A stretch of 64,000 nucleotides of DNA from contig KB906725.1 of the NCBI GenBank assembly GCA_000381565.1, positions 687,785-751,784 of the forward strand, in the 5' to 3' direction. Both the position numbers and the translations under genes were made by a program. Shown here piece by piece: positions 1-10,800 of this stretch. The notes under the pieces are model-generated. The model was not told the DNA's origin, made no database searches, and saw only the letters and a list, made by a program, of their open reading frames with translations. The stretch is from Oxalobacteraceae bacterium AB_14 (lineage in GTDB: Bacteria; Pseudomonadota; Gammaproteobacteria; Burkholderiales; Burkholderiaceae_D). Within the stretch, counting starts at the first letter, position 1. Each line of letters begins with the position of its first letter.

Positions 1-521
1 AGGTAGGCGTCGTATTGCTTGACGGTCCCGATCGGCTGCGAAGCTTCGCCGCCGGCGTAGTTGGCCAGGGTGACGGGCACGCTGTCCATCTGGTTGATCG
101 GCAGCAGGTGCTCGGGGAAGCGCTCCATCGCCAGCAGCTGGTCCAGCTCGTAGACCAGGATGTCGTAGTTGATGCGGTCCTTGTCATCCAGTTGCGCGCG
201 CTGGATGGCCTTCAGGCGGGTGGCGAACTGGCGATACAGCTTGAACTGCTGGCTGCGCTTGGCCGGGGCGATGCTCAGGCCCAGCTGGTCGTCGTACCGG
301 TTGTCGCCGTTTTCCGTGGCGTTCAGCGGTTCGAAGCGGGCGGCGGCGTCGTAGTACTGGTCGGCGATCGCCAGCAGCGCCTTGTGCGCGGGCGCGGCGC
401 TGGCTTGCGGCGCGGCGGCGGCGGCCGGGGCGGCGGCGCTGACCGCCAGCGGCGCGAACGCCAGCATCACGGCGGCGGCGAGAGGGGCAAAAGCGGCAAG
501 GGTGTTGCGGCGACGCGTCAT
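1..521 (-). CDS. DUF885 family protein, N-terminal part (runs off the window)
   Basis: The start codon is ATG at 521-519, read leftwards, with GAGGAAA a few bases upstream as ribosome-binding site. About 173 codons are visible and the reading frame is still open at base 1. The first ~28 residues form a signal peptide (MTRRRNTLAAF followed by an Ala/Leu-rich core), so the protein is probably exported. Downstream, segments such as LPINQMDSVPVTLANYAGG and the preceding region of charged helices resemble the N-terminal half of DUF885 proteins. That family is related to zinc carboxypeptidases or aminopeptidases, and its HEXXH-type motif would lie beyond the window. The family call rests on recalled sequence style, so it is good but not certain. 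The substrate is unknown. Confidence 0.75.
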   Translation of the reverse strand, partial: MTRRRNTLAAFAPLAAAVMLAFAPLAVSAAAPAAAAAPQASAAPAHKALLAIADQYYDAAARFEPLNATENGDNRYDDQLGLSIAPAKRSQQFKLYRQFATRLKAIQRAQLDDKDRINYDILVYELDQLLAMERFPEHLLPINQMDSVPVTLANYAGGEASQPIGTVKQYDAY

Positions 522-645
522 GGTTTTTCCTCAAGATGTCACAAAATTGGCGCCTAGCATAAGCTATTGCGGGGCGGCGCTGGGACAATTTTTGTATCAG
601 CGATACATTGTTCCTTTGAGGAAATTTTAGATCCGGATTTGCAAA

Positions 646-651
646 TATAAT
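646..651 (+). promoter_or_regulatory. -10 box of candidate small-RNA promoter
   Basis: A perfect TATAAT lies 7-8 bases before the predicted start of the small RNA at about 658. No good -35 hexamer sits 16-18 bp upstream; the nearest TTGAGG (616-621) is 24 bp away. The promoter may therefore depend on an activator. Confidence 0.45.
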
Positions 652-657
652 TGTGCA

Positions 658-768
658 AGGCATATGTGAACCGGAGTATGCTGGAGACCAGCAAGAGTTC
701 AAGAACAATATCCAAGAATAACAAAGCAGTACAGCCTGGCCGCTACCTTCGGGTGGCGGTTTTTTTTT
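658..768 (+). ncRNA. Candidate trans-acting small RNA, about 110 nt
   Basis: The segment lies between a gene leaving leftwards (start at 521) and a gene arriving from the right (stop at 771). Neither plus-strand neighbour explains the strong plus-strand terminator here. The predicted transcript has a 5' stem-loop TGCTGG-AGA-CCAGCA (679-693) and an A-rich, weakly structured middle (694-735). It ends in a UUCG-capped terminator with nine Ts. This architecture is typical of Hfq-dependent small RNAs. The only reading frame through it begins ATG at 678 and runs on through the terminator, so it is not a believable peptide. I do not recognise an Rfam family. Confidence 0.5.
740..768 (+). terminator. 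Rho-independent terminator of the candidate small RNA
   Basis: An 8-bp stem (740-747 with 752-759, one G-U pair) is capped by a TTCG tetraloop and followed by nine Ts (760-768). Read on the minus strand there is no T run after the stem, so it serves plus-strand transcription only. Confidence 0.85.
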
Positions 769-770
769 GC

Positions 771-1934
771 TCAGGCCGCCGCTTCGGCAAAGCGGCTCTG
801 GTACAGCGCCGCCACCAGGTCGGACTGGGTGATGATGCCGGCGAAGCGCTGTTCCGCGTCGACGATGGGGATGTGGTGGAAGCCGGAATCGGCCATCAGC
901 GGCACCAGGTCGACGATCGGCGTGTCCAGCCGTGCGGTGGTCGGGTGCTGGCTCATGATCTGGCCAACCACTTCGGCCTTTTCAGTGTGGGTTACACCGC
1001 TTTTGCGCAGAAATCGCTGAAGTTGCTGACGGATGCGGCGATAGTCGTCCAGCCCGCCGTGCTCCAGGAAATCCGTCTGCGTGACGATGCCGATCACCCG
1101 CCGCGCGCGGTTGAGCACCGGCAACGCCGCCACGCGGTGGCTGCGCATCTGCTGCCAGGCTTCTTCCAGGCTGGTGCCGAACTCGGCGCTGACGATGTCG
1201 CGCGACATGATGTCGGCGCAGCTGATGATGCCGAAGCGGCGCTGGTAGGCGCGCTGTTCGGTTTGCATGAACAGCGATTCCAGGTCGTCGCGGCTGATGT
1301 CGAGCACCTGGTTGTACTGCTTCAGCACGGCGTCCAGGTCTTCCGGCTTGAAACCCAGCCGCACGGTCGGCACCGCGTCCTTGGTGGCGTGCGGATTCGG
1401 ATGCGCGCCCTGCTGCGCATGGGGGTAGCGCCGTCCCGTCAGGTTGTTGTACAGCATCGCCATCAATGCCAGCAGCGTGGTGTCGGCCAGCACCGTCACC
1501 AGCGGGAAGGCGAAGCCGGCCGCGTGGATGGCCGGTCCGCCGATCACCGCCGTCAGCGCCACCGCGCCGCCGGGCGGATGCAGGCAGCGCAGCGCGAACA
1601 TGGCGGCGATCGCGGTGCTGGCGGCCAGCGCGCACAACAGCGGCATGGGCAGGACATCGCCGACCAGGCGCACGCAGATCACCCCCATCAGTCCGCTGAC
1701 GACATTGCCGCCGATGGCGGCCCAGGGTTGCGCCAGCGGACTGGCCGGCAGCGCGAACAGCAACACGGAAGAGGCGCCGATCGGCGCGACCAGGAAGATG
1801 GCGCCGGGCGACAGGGTGAGGCCGAGCAGGGCGGTCAGCAGCAGGCCGAACAGGGCGCCGCCTGCGGCGCGCAGCTGCTCGCGGCGGCTGGCGGTGGTGG
1901 GGCTGGGCAGCCAGCGGTCGAGGAATGCGCGCAT
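771..1934 (-). CDS. HPP family membrane protein with tandem CBS domains
   Basis: A 387-residue protein. Residues ~20-165 hold four or five hydrophobic helices with the HPP-family signature CLHPPGGAVALTAV. Members of this family are linked to nitrite transport in chloroplasts and cyanobacteria; the bacterial role is less clear. The C-terminal ~170 residues contain two CBS domains (CADIMSRDIVSAEFG and VGQIMSQHPTTARLD mark their starts). These probably bind an adenosyl nucleotide and gate the membrane part. I chose ATG 1934 because the N-terminus MRAFLDRWLP matches family style. A TTG at 1964 with GGGA upstream would add ten residues. The stop codon lies two bases from the small-RNA terminator, which points toward this gene. 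Confidence 0.85.
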   Translation of the reverse strand: MRAFLDRWLPSPTTASRREQLRAAGGALFGLLLTALLGLTLSPGAIFLVAPIGASSVLLFALPASPLAQPWAAIGGNVVSGLMGVICVRLVGDVLPMPLLCALAASTAIAAMFALRCLHPPGGAVALTAVIGGPAIHAAGFAFPLVTVLADTTLLALMAMLYNNLTGRRYPHAQQGAHPNPHATKDAVPTVRLGFKPEDLDAVLKQYNQVLDISRDDLESLFMQTEQRAYQRRFGIISCADIMSRDIVSAEFGTSLEEAWQQMRSHRVAALPVLNRARRVIGIVTQTDFLEHGGLDDYRRIRQQLQRFLRKSGVTHTEKAEVVGQIMSQHPTTARLDTPIVDLVPLMADSGFHHIPIVDAEQRFAGIITQSDLVAALYQSRFAEAAA

Positions 1935-1996
1935 GGGCTTAATCAAGTATTTGATATGGGACAATGATTATCCCATGCTCAGCCCGCCGCCGCACT

Positions 1997-2473
1997 CTAT
2001 TGGTGCGAAACCAGCTCCAGCGGCAGGGCGGTGGTGATCTTGATCTGCTCCATCGAAAACGCCGACGACACCCCGCTCAGCTGCGCCGCCTTGATTAACT
2101 TCTTGTAAAACCGGTCATATCCTTCGATATCGCTGGTCACCACCTTCAGCAGGTAATCGATGTCGCCGCTCATGCGGTGGAATTCCTGCACTTCCGGCAA
2201 GGCGACCACGGCGGCCGCAAAACGCGCCAGCCATTGGTCGTCGTGCTGGCTGGTGCGCACGCTGACGAACACCGTCACCGGCAGGCCCACCTTGCGGCGG
2301 TTGACGATGGCCACGCGGCGCTCGATATAGCCTTCCTCCTCCAGCCGCCGCACCCGCTTCCAGCACGGCGTGGAGGACAGGCCGATCCGCTCGCTGAGCT
2401 GGGCGATCGACAGCGTGCCGTCGCCCTGCAGCGCCGACAAAATTGCATAGTCATAGCGATCAAGTTCGTTCAT
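1997..2473 (-). CDS. Lrp/AsnC family regulator, DecR (YbaO)-like
   Basis: A 158-residue protein. The N-terminal winged helix-turn-helix (residues ~1-60) contains the recognition helix LSSTPCWKRVRRLEEEGYI. The C-terminal RAM ligand-binding domain ends in SMEQIKITTALPLE. Both segments closely resemble E. coli DecR/YbaO (CyuR), the cysteine-responsive activator of cysteine detoxification; this comparison is from memory. It is divergently transcribed from the cysteine desulfurase/rhodanese fusion gene, which fits a cysteine- or sulfide-sensing role. The start is ATG 2473-2471. In-frame codons further upstream read into non-coding-looking sequence across the shared promoter region and were rejected. 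Confidence 0.9.
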   Translation of the reverse strand: MNELDRYDYAILSALQGDGTLSIAQLSERIGLSSTPCWKRVRRLEEEGYIERRVAIVNRRKVGLPVTVFVSVRTSQHDDQWLARFAAAVVALPEVQEFHRMSGDIDYLLKVVTSDIEGYDRFYKKLIKAAQLSGVSSAFSMEQIKITTALPLELVSHQ

Positions 2474-2493
2474 TCTATTTTTTCTGAAAAGGC

Positions 2494-2524
2494 AGCATGA
2501 AAATGCTATGCGGAGTGCGTAGCA
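2494..2524. promoter_or_regulatory. Candidate operator dyads between the Lrp-like gene and the desulfurase fusion
   Basis: Two overlapping inverted repeats lie just upstream of the regulator start. One is AGCAT-GAAA-ATGCT (2494-2507, perfect). The other is the 21-bp dyad TGCTATGCGGAGTGCGTAGCA (2504-2524), with seven of nine outer pairs matching. Lrp-type regulators commonly bind such sites in divergent promoters and repress themselves. Binding is inferred. Confidence 0.35.
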
Positions 2525-2605
2525 AGAGTATTTTAGTACATATGTTTCGCCCTGACTGAGTAAGCTATAGGTATCGATAAAACGGGTACCAAAACAGGCA
2601 CTATC

Positions 2606-4663
2606 ATGACGACCGAAATCTACCTCGATGGCAACGCCACCACCGCCGTGCTGCCGGCCGCGATCGCCGCCGCGGCCGACGCCATGGGCCAGCGCTACGG
2701 CAATCCCAGCAGCAGCCACGGCACCGGCCTGAAGGCCAAGGTCCTGCTGGACCAGACCCGCGCCTGCGCGCTACGCCTGCTGGGCGTGGGCGACGGCCGC
2801 CTGATGTTCAACAGCGGCGCCACCGAAGGCATCCAGACCGCGGTGCTGTCGGCGCTGGTGGCGCTGCGCGAACGCCGCGAGCGTGGCGACGCCATCGGCA
2901 ACCTGCTGGTCTACGGCGCCACCGAGCACAAGGCCGTGCCGGAAAGCCTGGCGCACTGGAACCGCCTGCTGGGCCTGAACCTGACCCTGCAAAAACTGCC
3001 GGTCGACCAGGACGGCGCCCACGACCTGGCGCTGCTGCGCCAGTGGGCGCCGCAGGCCGCGCTGGTGTGCACCATGGCCGCCAACAACGAAACCGGCATC
3101 GTCACCAACCTGGCCGCGATCGAAGTGCTGCTGGCCGAGACCGGCAGCGCCGCCTACTGGCTGGTCGACTGCGTGCAGGCGCTGGGCAAGCTGGACCTGG
3201 ACCTGGCCAGCACCCGCATCGACTACGCGCCGTTCTCCGGCCACAAGCTGTACGCGCCCAAGGGCATCGGCATGCTGTACGTGCGCGCCGGCGCGCCGTT
3301 CACGCCGCTGATCATGGGCGGCGGCCAGGAAGGCGGCCTGCGCTCCGGCACCGAGAACATGGCCGGCATCGCCGCGCTGGGCGCCGTGCTGTCCGCGCTG
3401 GAACGCGGCGACACCTTCCGCAGCCATCACCAGCTGGCCAGCTTCCGCGCCCGCCTGGCCGACAGCCTGCGCGCCGCCCTGCCGGGCGTGGTGTTCAACC
3501 ACCCCTTCGACCAATCGCTGCCGACCACGCTGAACTTTTCCGTGCCCGGCCTGTCGAGCCGCGAACTGATGGATGTGTTCGACGCCGCCCAGGTGCGCGT
3601 CAGCTCCGGCAGCGCCTGCTCCGCCGCCAAGGCCGCGCCCAGCTATGTGCTCGACGCCATGCAGGCGCCGCTGTGGCGCAGCGCCGGCGCGATCCGCATG
3701 TCCTTCGGTCCGCTGGCCGACCAGGCCACCATCGAAGACGCCTGCCGCCGCATCGAGCGCTGCGGCGCCGCGCTGCGCGCCAGCTGCCTGATCCCGTCCG
3801 AACGCACCGCCGCGCCGCACGACGGCCTGCTGCAACTGGGCGTGGAGGGTGCGTGCAGCTGGCTGGTGCTGGACGCCGCCAGCCGCAGCTGCATCGTCAT
3901 CGATCCCTTGCCGGACATGACGAGCCGCATCGAATCGTACGTGCGCTGCCAGAACTACCAGGTGCAGGCCATCGTCTGCACCTCGCCCGGCATCGACCGC
4001 AGCATCCTGATCAGTGCGCTGGGCCGCCATGTCGACAGCCACGCCGCCACCGACGCCTACGGCTGGCCGGCCAGCGGCCACGCCATCGAGCTCGGCGCCC
4101 AGACCTTGTTCAGCGTGGCCGACGGCGCCGCCCGCCACTACCTGCTGGGCACCGCGGTCGACGCGGCGCTGCCGCCGCAGGCCGTGCGCTTCGCCTTCAG
4201 CGCGCGGCCCGCCGTCGAAGCGCTGCGGGCGCTGACCTGCGCGCACACGCTGCTGTGCCCGACGCGCGACGAGCACAACCAGTTCTGCGTCGGCATGGCC
4301 GCGCCCGCCACGCCCGCCACGCCAGCCGCGTTGCAACTCGACCGCGCGGCGCTTGATGCCTTTTTGCAAGAACATCCCGACACCGAGCTGATCGATGTGC
4401 GCGAGCCGTACGAATTCGCCGCCACCAGCACGCCGGGCACCGCCGGCCGCGGCGCCCGCAGCGTGCCGCTGAGCCGTCTGGCCGAGCACGCCAGCGAGTG
4501 GCTGCGCGGCGCGCAACAGGGGACGCCAACCCCGCTGGTGTTCTTCTGCCGCAGCGGCAACCGCAGCCTGAAGGCCGCGCAGTTGCTGCGCCGCCTGGGC
4601 CACGCCCAGGCCTACAGCCTCAGCGGCGGATTGGCGCTGGCGCCGCTGGCGCACGCCGCCTAG
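2606..4663 (+). CDS. Cysteine desulfurase / degenerate MBL-like / rhodanese fusion protein
   Basis: A 685-residue protein with three parts. Residues 1-395 are a class V aminotransferase of the NifS/IscS type. It has the PLP lysine in SGHK (K214), the family motif SGSACS with the catalytic-loop cysteine at C338, and GGGQEGGLRSGTEN (238-251). Residues ~405-565 resemble the metallo-beta-lactamase fold of persulfide dioxygenases, but the metal motif HxHxDH is missing: TSPGIDR stands where it would be expected. Residues ~580-685 are a rhodanese domain with catalytic C648 in FFCRSGNRS. Cysteine sulfur could therefore move from C338 to C648 within one chain. With the divergent DecR-like regulator this suggests cysteine or sulfide handling rather than Fe-S assembly, since no isc genes are near. 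The MBL assignment is the least certain part. Confidence 0.85.
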   Translation: MTTEIYLDGNATTAVLPAAIAAAADAMGQRYGNPSSSHGTGLKAKVLLDQTRACALRLLGVGDGRLMFNSGATEGIQTAVLSALVALRERRERGDAIGNLLVYGATEHKAVPESLAHWNRLLGLNLTLQKLPVDQDGAHDLALLRQWAPQAALVCTMAANNETGIVTNLAAIEVLLAETGSAAYWLVDCVQALGKLDLDLASTRIDYAPFSGHKLYAPKGIGMLYVRAGAPFTPLIMGGGQEGGLRSGTENMAGIAALGAVLSALERGDTFRSHHQLASFRARLADSLRAALPGVVFNHPFDQSLPTTLNFSVPGLSSRELMDVFDAAQVRVSSGSACSAAKAAPSYVLDAMQAPLWRSAGAIRMSFGPLADQATIEDACRRIERCGAALRASCLIPSERTAAPHDGLLQLGVEGACSWLVLDAASRSCIVIDPLPDMTSRIESYVRCQNYQVQAIVCTSPGIDRSILISALGRHVDSHAATDAYGWPASGHAIELGAQTLFSVADGAARHYLLGTAVDAALPPQAVRFAFSARPAVEALRALTCAHTLLCPTRDEHNQFCVGMAAPATPATPAALQLDRAALDAFLQEHPDTELIDVREPYEFAATSTPGTAGRGARSVPLSRLAEHASEWLRGAQQGTPTPLVFFCRSGNRSLKAAQLLRRLGHAQAYSLSGGLALAPLAHAA

Positions 4664-4695
4664 GCGACACAGCCGTTCAAGTTTTCTTCCTTTAC

Positions 4696-4721
4696 AAGGC
4701 CGCGCAAGCGGCCTTTTTTTT
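4696..4721 (+). terminator. Rho-independent terminator after the desulfurase fusion
   Basis: The stem AAGGCCGC/GCGGCCTT has a GCAA tetraloop (4704-4707) and is followed by a run of Ts to 4721. It lies about 33 bp after the stop codon. Confidence 0.9.
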
Positions 4722-4736
4722 CGTGGAAATCCCATG

Positions 4737-4752
4737 TGTACGTCAGCGTACA
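4737..4752. promoter_or_regulatory. Perfect inverted repeat upstream of the glucan synthase gene
   Basis: TGTACG-TCAG-CGTACA is a perfect 6-bp dyad about 75 bp before the synthase start codon, in a position suitable for an operator. No regulator can be assigned. Confidence 0.3.
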
Positions 4753-4827
4753 GTCGCCAGCCGTGCGCCCCCGTACCATGCCTAGGCAGATAATTTCCTA
4801 TTCGCAGAATCAAAACGAGGTACACCG

Positions 4828-7800
4828 TTGAACAAGCCCGCCCCCCTCATGCCCGAGCTCACGCTCGGCTTCCGCGAATCCCCCTCCGGTTCCCTGCTGG
4901 CCGACGCCGACGACGAAGACTTGCCGCTGCGCGCCGAACTGTTCAGCGCGGCCCAGATGGCGGCGCACGGCAAGACCCTGGCCAGCCATCACGAACTGAG
5001 CAAGCGCGGCGGCCGCGACCGCCTGCTGGCGCGGCTGACCGAAAACGCCGCCGTCATCGACGCCACCTGCGACGAGCTGACCGCCGCCGTCAAGGCCGGC
5101 CGCCAGATCACGCCCGCCTCCGAATGGCTGCTCGACAACTTCTACCTGATCGAAGACCAGATCCGCATCGCCCGCCGCCACCTGCCCAAGGACTACAGCA
5201 AGCAGCTGCCGCGCCTGGGCCGGGGCGCGCCGGAGGGCACGCCGCGCGTCTACAAGATCGCGCTGGAAATCATCTCGCACGGCGACGGCCGCGTCGATCC
5301 CGAATCGCTGTGCCGCTTTGTCGACGCCTACCAGGAAGTGGCCAGCCTCAAGCTGGGCGAGCTGTGGGCCATCCCCATCATGCTGCGCCTGGCGCTGATC
5401 GAGAACCTGCGGCGCGTGGCCGCGCGCGTGGCCGACAACCGCAGCCACCGCGACCTGGCCAACAGCTGGGCCGACCAGATGACCGACGTCGCCGAGAAAA
5501 ATCCCAGCGGCCTGATACTGATGGTGGCCGACATGGCCCGTTCCAATCCGCCCATCAGCAGCGCCTTCGTGGCCGAGCTGGCGCGCCGCCTGCAGGGACA
5601 AACTCCGGCGCTGACCTTGGCGCTGTCGTGGATCACGCACCGCCTGGCCGAGACCGACCAGACCATCGAGCAGCAGATCCAGGCCGAGATCCAGCAGCAG
5701 GCGGCCGAGCAGGTCTCGATCGCCAACAGCATCGGCAGCCTGCGCTTCCTCGGCACCATGGACTGGCAGGAGTTCGTCGAGACCATGAGCGTGGTCGAAC
5801 AGACCTTGCGCCAGGACCCGGCGGCCATCTACGGCCGCATGGAATTCGCCACCCGCGACCAGTACCGCCACGCGATCGAGAAAATCGCCAAGCGCTCGCG
5901 CTACTCGGAACTGGAAGTGGCGCAGCAAGCCTTGCAGCTGGCGCAGGCCCACTACGAGGGCGGCGACGCCCGCCACGGCCACGTGGGCTTCTACCTGATC
6001 GGCGGCGGCCTGGCCGCGCTGGAAAAACAGACCGGCATGCGCCGGCCGTGGCTGGAGGCGCTGCAGCAAACCTCGCGCGCCTCGCCGCTGACCTCCTACC
6101 TGGGCGCCATCGCCGCCATCGCGCTGGTGTCGACCGCGCTGCTGCTGGAACGCGCCGCGCGCAACGGCGTCAATGGCGCCGTGATCGTCTTGCTCGGCGT
6201 GCTGGCGCTGCTGGGCAGCAGCCAGCTGGCGCTCAGCCTGGTGAACTGGATCGCCACGCTGGTGACCCGTCCCAACCCGCTGCCGCGCATGGACTACAAG
6301 GATGGCGTGCCGTCCGACGCCCGCGCCATCGTGGTGGTGCCGACGCTGGTCTACAGCCAGGACAACATCGCCGACCTGTGCGAGCAGCTGGAGGTGCGCT
6401 TCCTGGCCAACCGCGATCCCAACCTGGTGTTCTGCCTGCTGACCGACTTCGCCGACGCCGCCGCCGAAACCCTGCCGGGCGACGCCGCGCTGGTCGAGCA
6501 GATGCACCGCTGCATCGGACATTTGAACCGCAAATACGCCACCCACCCGAACGGCGATCCGGCCTCGCCATTCCTGCTGCTGCACCGGCCGCGCCGCTGG
6601 AATCCGCAGCAAGGCGTGTGGATGGGCGACGAGCGCAAGCGCGGCAAGCTGCAGGAGCTGAACCGCTTCCTGCGCGGCGGCGCGCGCGACAAGTTCAGCG
6701 TGGTGGTGGGCGACACCGGCGAGCTGGAGGCGATCAAGTACGTCATCACGCTCGACACCGACACCCAGCTGCCGCGCGACGCCGCGGCGCAGTTCGTCGC
6801 CACCATGCAGCACCCGCTGAACCAGCCGCGCATCGACAGCGCGCGCCGCCGCGTGGTGGAAGGCTACGGCATCCTGCAACCGCGGGTGACGGTCAGCCTG
6901 CCGAGCGAGAACGCCTCGCTGTACGAAAAGCTGTGCGGCGGCGAGCCTGGCATCGATCCCTACACCCGCACCGTCTCCGACGTCTACCAGGACGTGTTCT
7001 TCGAAGGCTCCTTCATCGGCAAGGGCATCTACGACGTCGACGTCTTCGAGCAGGTGCTGGGCGACCGGCTGCCGGACAACCGCATCCTCAGCCACGACCT
7101 GCTGGAAGGCTGCTACCTGCGCGCCGGCCTGCTGAGCGACGCCCAGTTGTACGAAGCCTATCCGGCCCGCTACAGCGACGACGTCAGCCGCCGCCAGCGC
7201 TGGATACGCGGCGACTGGCAGCTGGCCTCGTGGGTGTTCGGCCGGGTGCCGGCGCCGAACCGCAAGCGCGAACGCAATCCGCTGTCGCTGCTGTCGCGCT
7301 GGAAGCTGTTCGACAACCTGCGCCGCAGCCTGACCGCGCCGGCGCTGGTGCTGTCGCTGATCACCGCCTGGCGCTGGCTGCCCGACCCGTGGCTGTGGAC
7401 CGCCGCCGTGCTGGCCGTGATCTTCGTGCCGCCCATCGTCAGCACCCTGCACGACCTGCTGCGCCGTCCCGAGGACACCTTGTGGAGCCAGCACATACGC
7501 GCCGCGCTGCGGCGCGGCGGCATGCAGTTCGCGCACGCCATCCTGATGCTGGTGTTCCTGCCCTACGAGGCCTGGTTCAGCCTCGACGCCATCCTGCGCA
7601 GCGCCTGGCGCATGCTGGTCTCGCACAAGCACCTGCTGGAGTGGCGCGCCTCGGCGCTGTCGCGCGCGGCCGACGGCGCCGCCGGCGTCTGGCGCACCAT
7701 GTGGGTGTCGCCGGTGCTGGCGCTGTTCGTCGGCGGCGCGCTGTGGGGCTGGCGCCCGGTCAGCCTGGCGCCGGCCGCGCTGTTCCTGCTGGCGTGGCTG

Positions 7801-10800
7801 CTGGCGCCGGCCGTGGCCGAGCGCATCAGCCGCCCGATCGCGCGCCGCCACGCCCAGCTCACGCCGGAGCAGCAGCGCTTCCTGCACCAGCTGGCGCGCC
7901 GCACCTGGGCCTACTTCGACCGCTACGTCGGCCCGGAAGACAACTGGCTGCCGCCCGATAACATGCAGGAGCATCCGGCGCACGTGGTGGCGCACCGCAC
8001 CTCGCCCACCAACATCGGCATGGCGCTGCTGGCCAACCTGAGCGCCAGCGATTTCGGCTACATCACCGTCGGCCAGATGATGGCGCGCAGCGCCAGCACG
8101 CTGGCCACGATGGACCAGCTGGAACGCCACCAGGGCCACTTCTACAACTGGTACGACACGCAGACGCTCAAGCCGCTGCACCCGATCTACATCTCCACCG
8201 TCGACAGCGGCAACCTGGCCGGCCACCTGCTGACCCTGCAGGCCGGGCTGACCGGCCTGTACGACCAGCCGGTGCTGGGACCGCAAACGGTGGACGGCAT
8301 CGTCGCCACCTGCCGCGTGCTGCAGGAATCGCTGGAGGGCGGCGCCGACACGGAGCAGCTGGACGCCCTGCTGGCGGCGCTCGGCCCGGCGCCGGACGCC
8401 GGCAGCCTGCGGCAGCTGCACGCCTGGCTGGCCCGCGTGTCGGCCGCCGCCGCCGCATTCCAGGCGCCGGCCGATGCGCACAGCGAAGCGGCCATGTGGC
8501 ACGCCTCGCTGACGCAGCAATGCCAGGCCGCGCAGGCGGAACTGGCGCTGCTGGCGCCATGGGTCAAGCTGCCGGCGGACGCCGTCTTCGACACCAGCCT
8601 GGCGCGCGTGCCGACGCTGCGCGAACTGGCCGCCATGATCAACCAGGCCGACGCCGTGCTGGCCAACGACCTGGCCCCGGCCGAGCGCGATCGCCAGCTG
8701 CTGCTGGCCGGCCTGTGCGCGCAGGGCGCGACCGCCGCGCACCAGCGCATGCGCGAACTGGCCGAGCTGGCGCAGCGCTGCGGCGCCTACGCCCAGATGG
8801 AATATGGCTTCCTGTACAACACCACCACCAACCTGCTGGCGATCGGCTACAACGTCAGCGAGCGCCGCCTCGACGCCAGCTACTACGACCTGCTGGCCTC
8901 CGAGGTGCGGCTGGCCAGCTTCGTCGCCATCGCCCAGGGCCAGTTGCCGCAGGAGCACTGGTTCGCGCTGGGCCGCCAGCTGTGCATCGTCGCCGGCAAG
9001 CCGGTGCTGCTGTCCTGGAGCGGCTCGATGTTCGAGTACCTGATGCCGCTGCTGGTGATGCCCAACTATCCGAGCACGCTGCTCGACCATACCTACCACG
9101 CGGTGATCGACGCCCAGATCGACTACGGCAAGCGCCGCAACGTGCCGTGGGGGATCTCCGAATCCGGCTACAACACCGTCGACGCCAGCCTCAATTACCA
9201 GTACCGCGCCTTCGGCGTGCCCGGCCTGGGCCTGAAGCGCGGCCTGGCCGACGACCTGGTGATCGCGCCCTACGCCACCATGCTGGGCCTGATGGTGCAG
9301 CCGGAGGCGGCCTGCCTCAACCTGCAGAAGATGGCGGGGCTGGGCTACATGGGCCGCTACGGTTTCTTCGAGGCGGTCGACTACACCAGCTCGCGCCTGC
9401 CGCGCGGCCAGACGGCGGCGGTGATCCGCTCCTTCATGGTCCACCACCAGGGCATGGGACTGCTGGCGCTGAGCTACCTGCTGCACGACCGGCCGATGCA
9501 GCGCCGTTTCGAATCCGATCCGCTGCTGCAATCGACGCTGCTGGTGCTGCAGGAGCGCAGCCCGCAGGCGGGCGCCTTCTATTCCAACACCGCCGAGCTG
9601 GCGGCGATCCGCTCCTACGCGCCGGAGCAGGCCATGCCGATGCGCGTGCTGGCCCAGCACAGCACCCCGGTGCCGGAGATCCAGCTGCTGTCGAACGGCC
9701 GCTATCACGTCATGGTGACCAACTCGGGCGGCAGCTACAGCCGCTGGAAGGACCTGGCCGTGACGCGCTGGCGCGAAGACAGCACCCGCGACAACTGGGG
9801 CAACTTCTGCTATGTGCGCGACCTGGACGACGGCCAGTTCTGGTCCACCACCTACCAGCCGACGCTGGTCGAGCCGCGCAGGCACGAGGTGATCTTCTCC
9901 GAAGGCCGCGCCGAGTTCCGCCGCTCCGACCGCAGCATCGACCTGTACACGGAAATCGTGGTCTCGCCGGAAGACGACATCGAACTGCGCCGCACCCGCA
10001 TCACCAACAAGTCCGACCGCGAGCGCACCATCGAAGTGACCAGCTTTGCCGAGGTGGTGATGGCGCCGGCCGCCGCCGACGCCGCCCATCCGGCCTTCAG
10101 CAAACTGTTCGTGCAGACCGAGATCCTGCGCGACGAAAACGCCATCCTGTGCACGCGCCGTCCGCGCGGCCCGGCCGACGCCATGCCGTGGCTGATGCAC
10201 TCGATGATGGTGCACGACGCCGCCGTCACCGGCGTGTCGTTCGAGACCGACCGCGCGCGCTTCATCGGCCGCGGCAACACCAGCGCCGCGCCTAGCGCGA
10301 TGCAGGGCGAGGACGCCCTGAGCGGCAGCGAGGGCTCGGTGCTCGATCCGGTGGTGGCGATCCGCTACACCCTCACGCTCAAGCCGGACCAGACCGCCAT
10401 CGTCGACATCGTCACCGGCATGACCGAGCAGCGCGACGCCGCGCTGCACCTGATCGACAAATACCAGGACCGCCACCTGGCCGACCGCGTGTTCGAACTG
10501 GCGTGGACCCACAGCCAGGTGGTGCTGCGCCAGCTCAACGCCAGCGAAGCGGACGCCCAGTTGTACGGACGCCTGGCCAACTCGGTCATCTACCCGAACG
10601 CCGCGCTGCGCGCCGACGCCGCCACCTTGATCAAGAACCAGCGCGGCCAGTCCGGCCTGTGGGCCTACGCGATCTCCGGCGACCTGCCGATCGTGCTGCT
10701 GCAGATCAAGGACCCGGCCAACATCGAGCTGGCGCGCCAGCTGGTGCAGGCGCACGCCTACTGGCGCCTGAAGGGGCTGGTGGTCGACCTGGTGATCTGG

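Noticed and set aside
651..1967. A long plus-strand frame starting in the small-RNA region and running opposite the HPP gene
   Set aside because: It reads straight through a strong terminator and then is antisense to a clear HPP/CBS protein; composition is Gln/Arg/His-rich as in other shadows.
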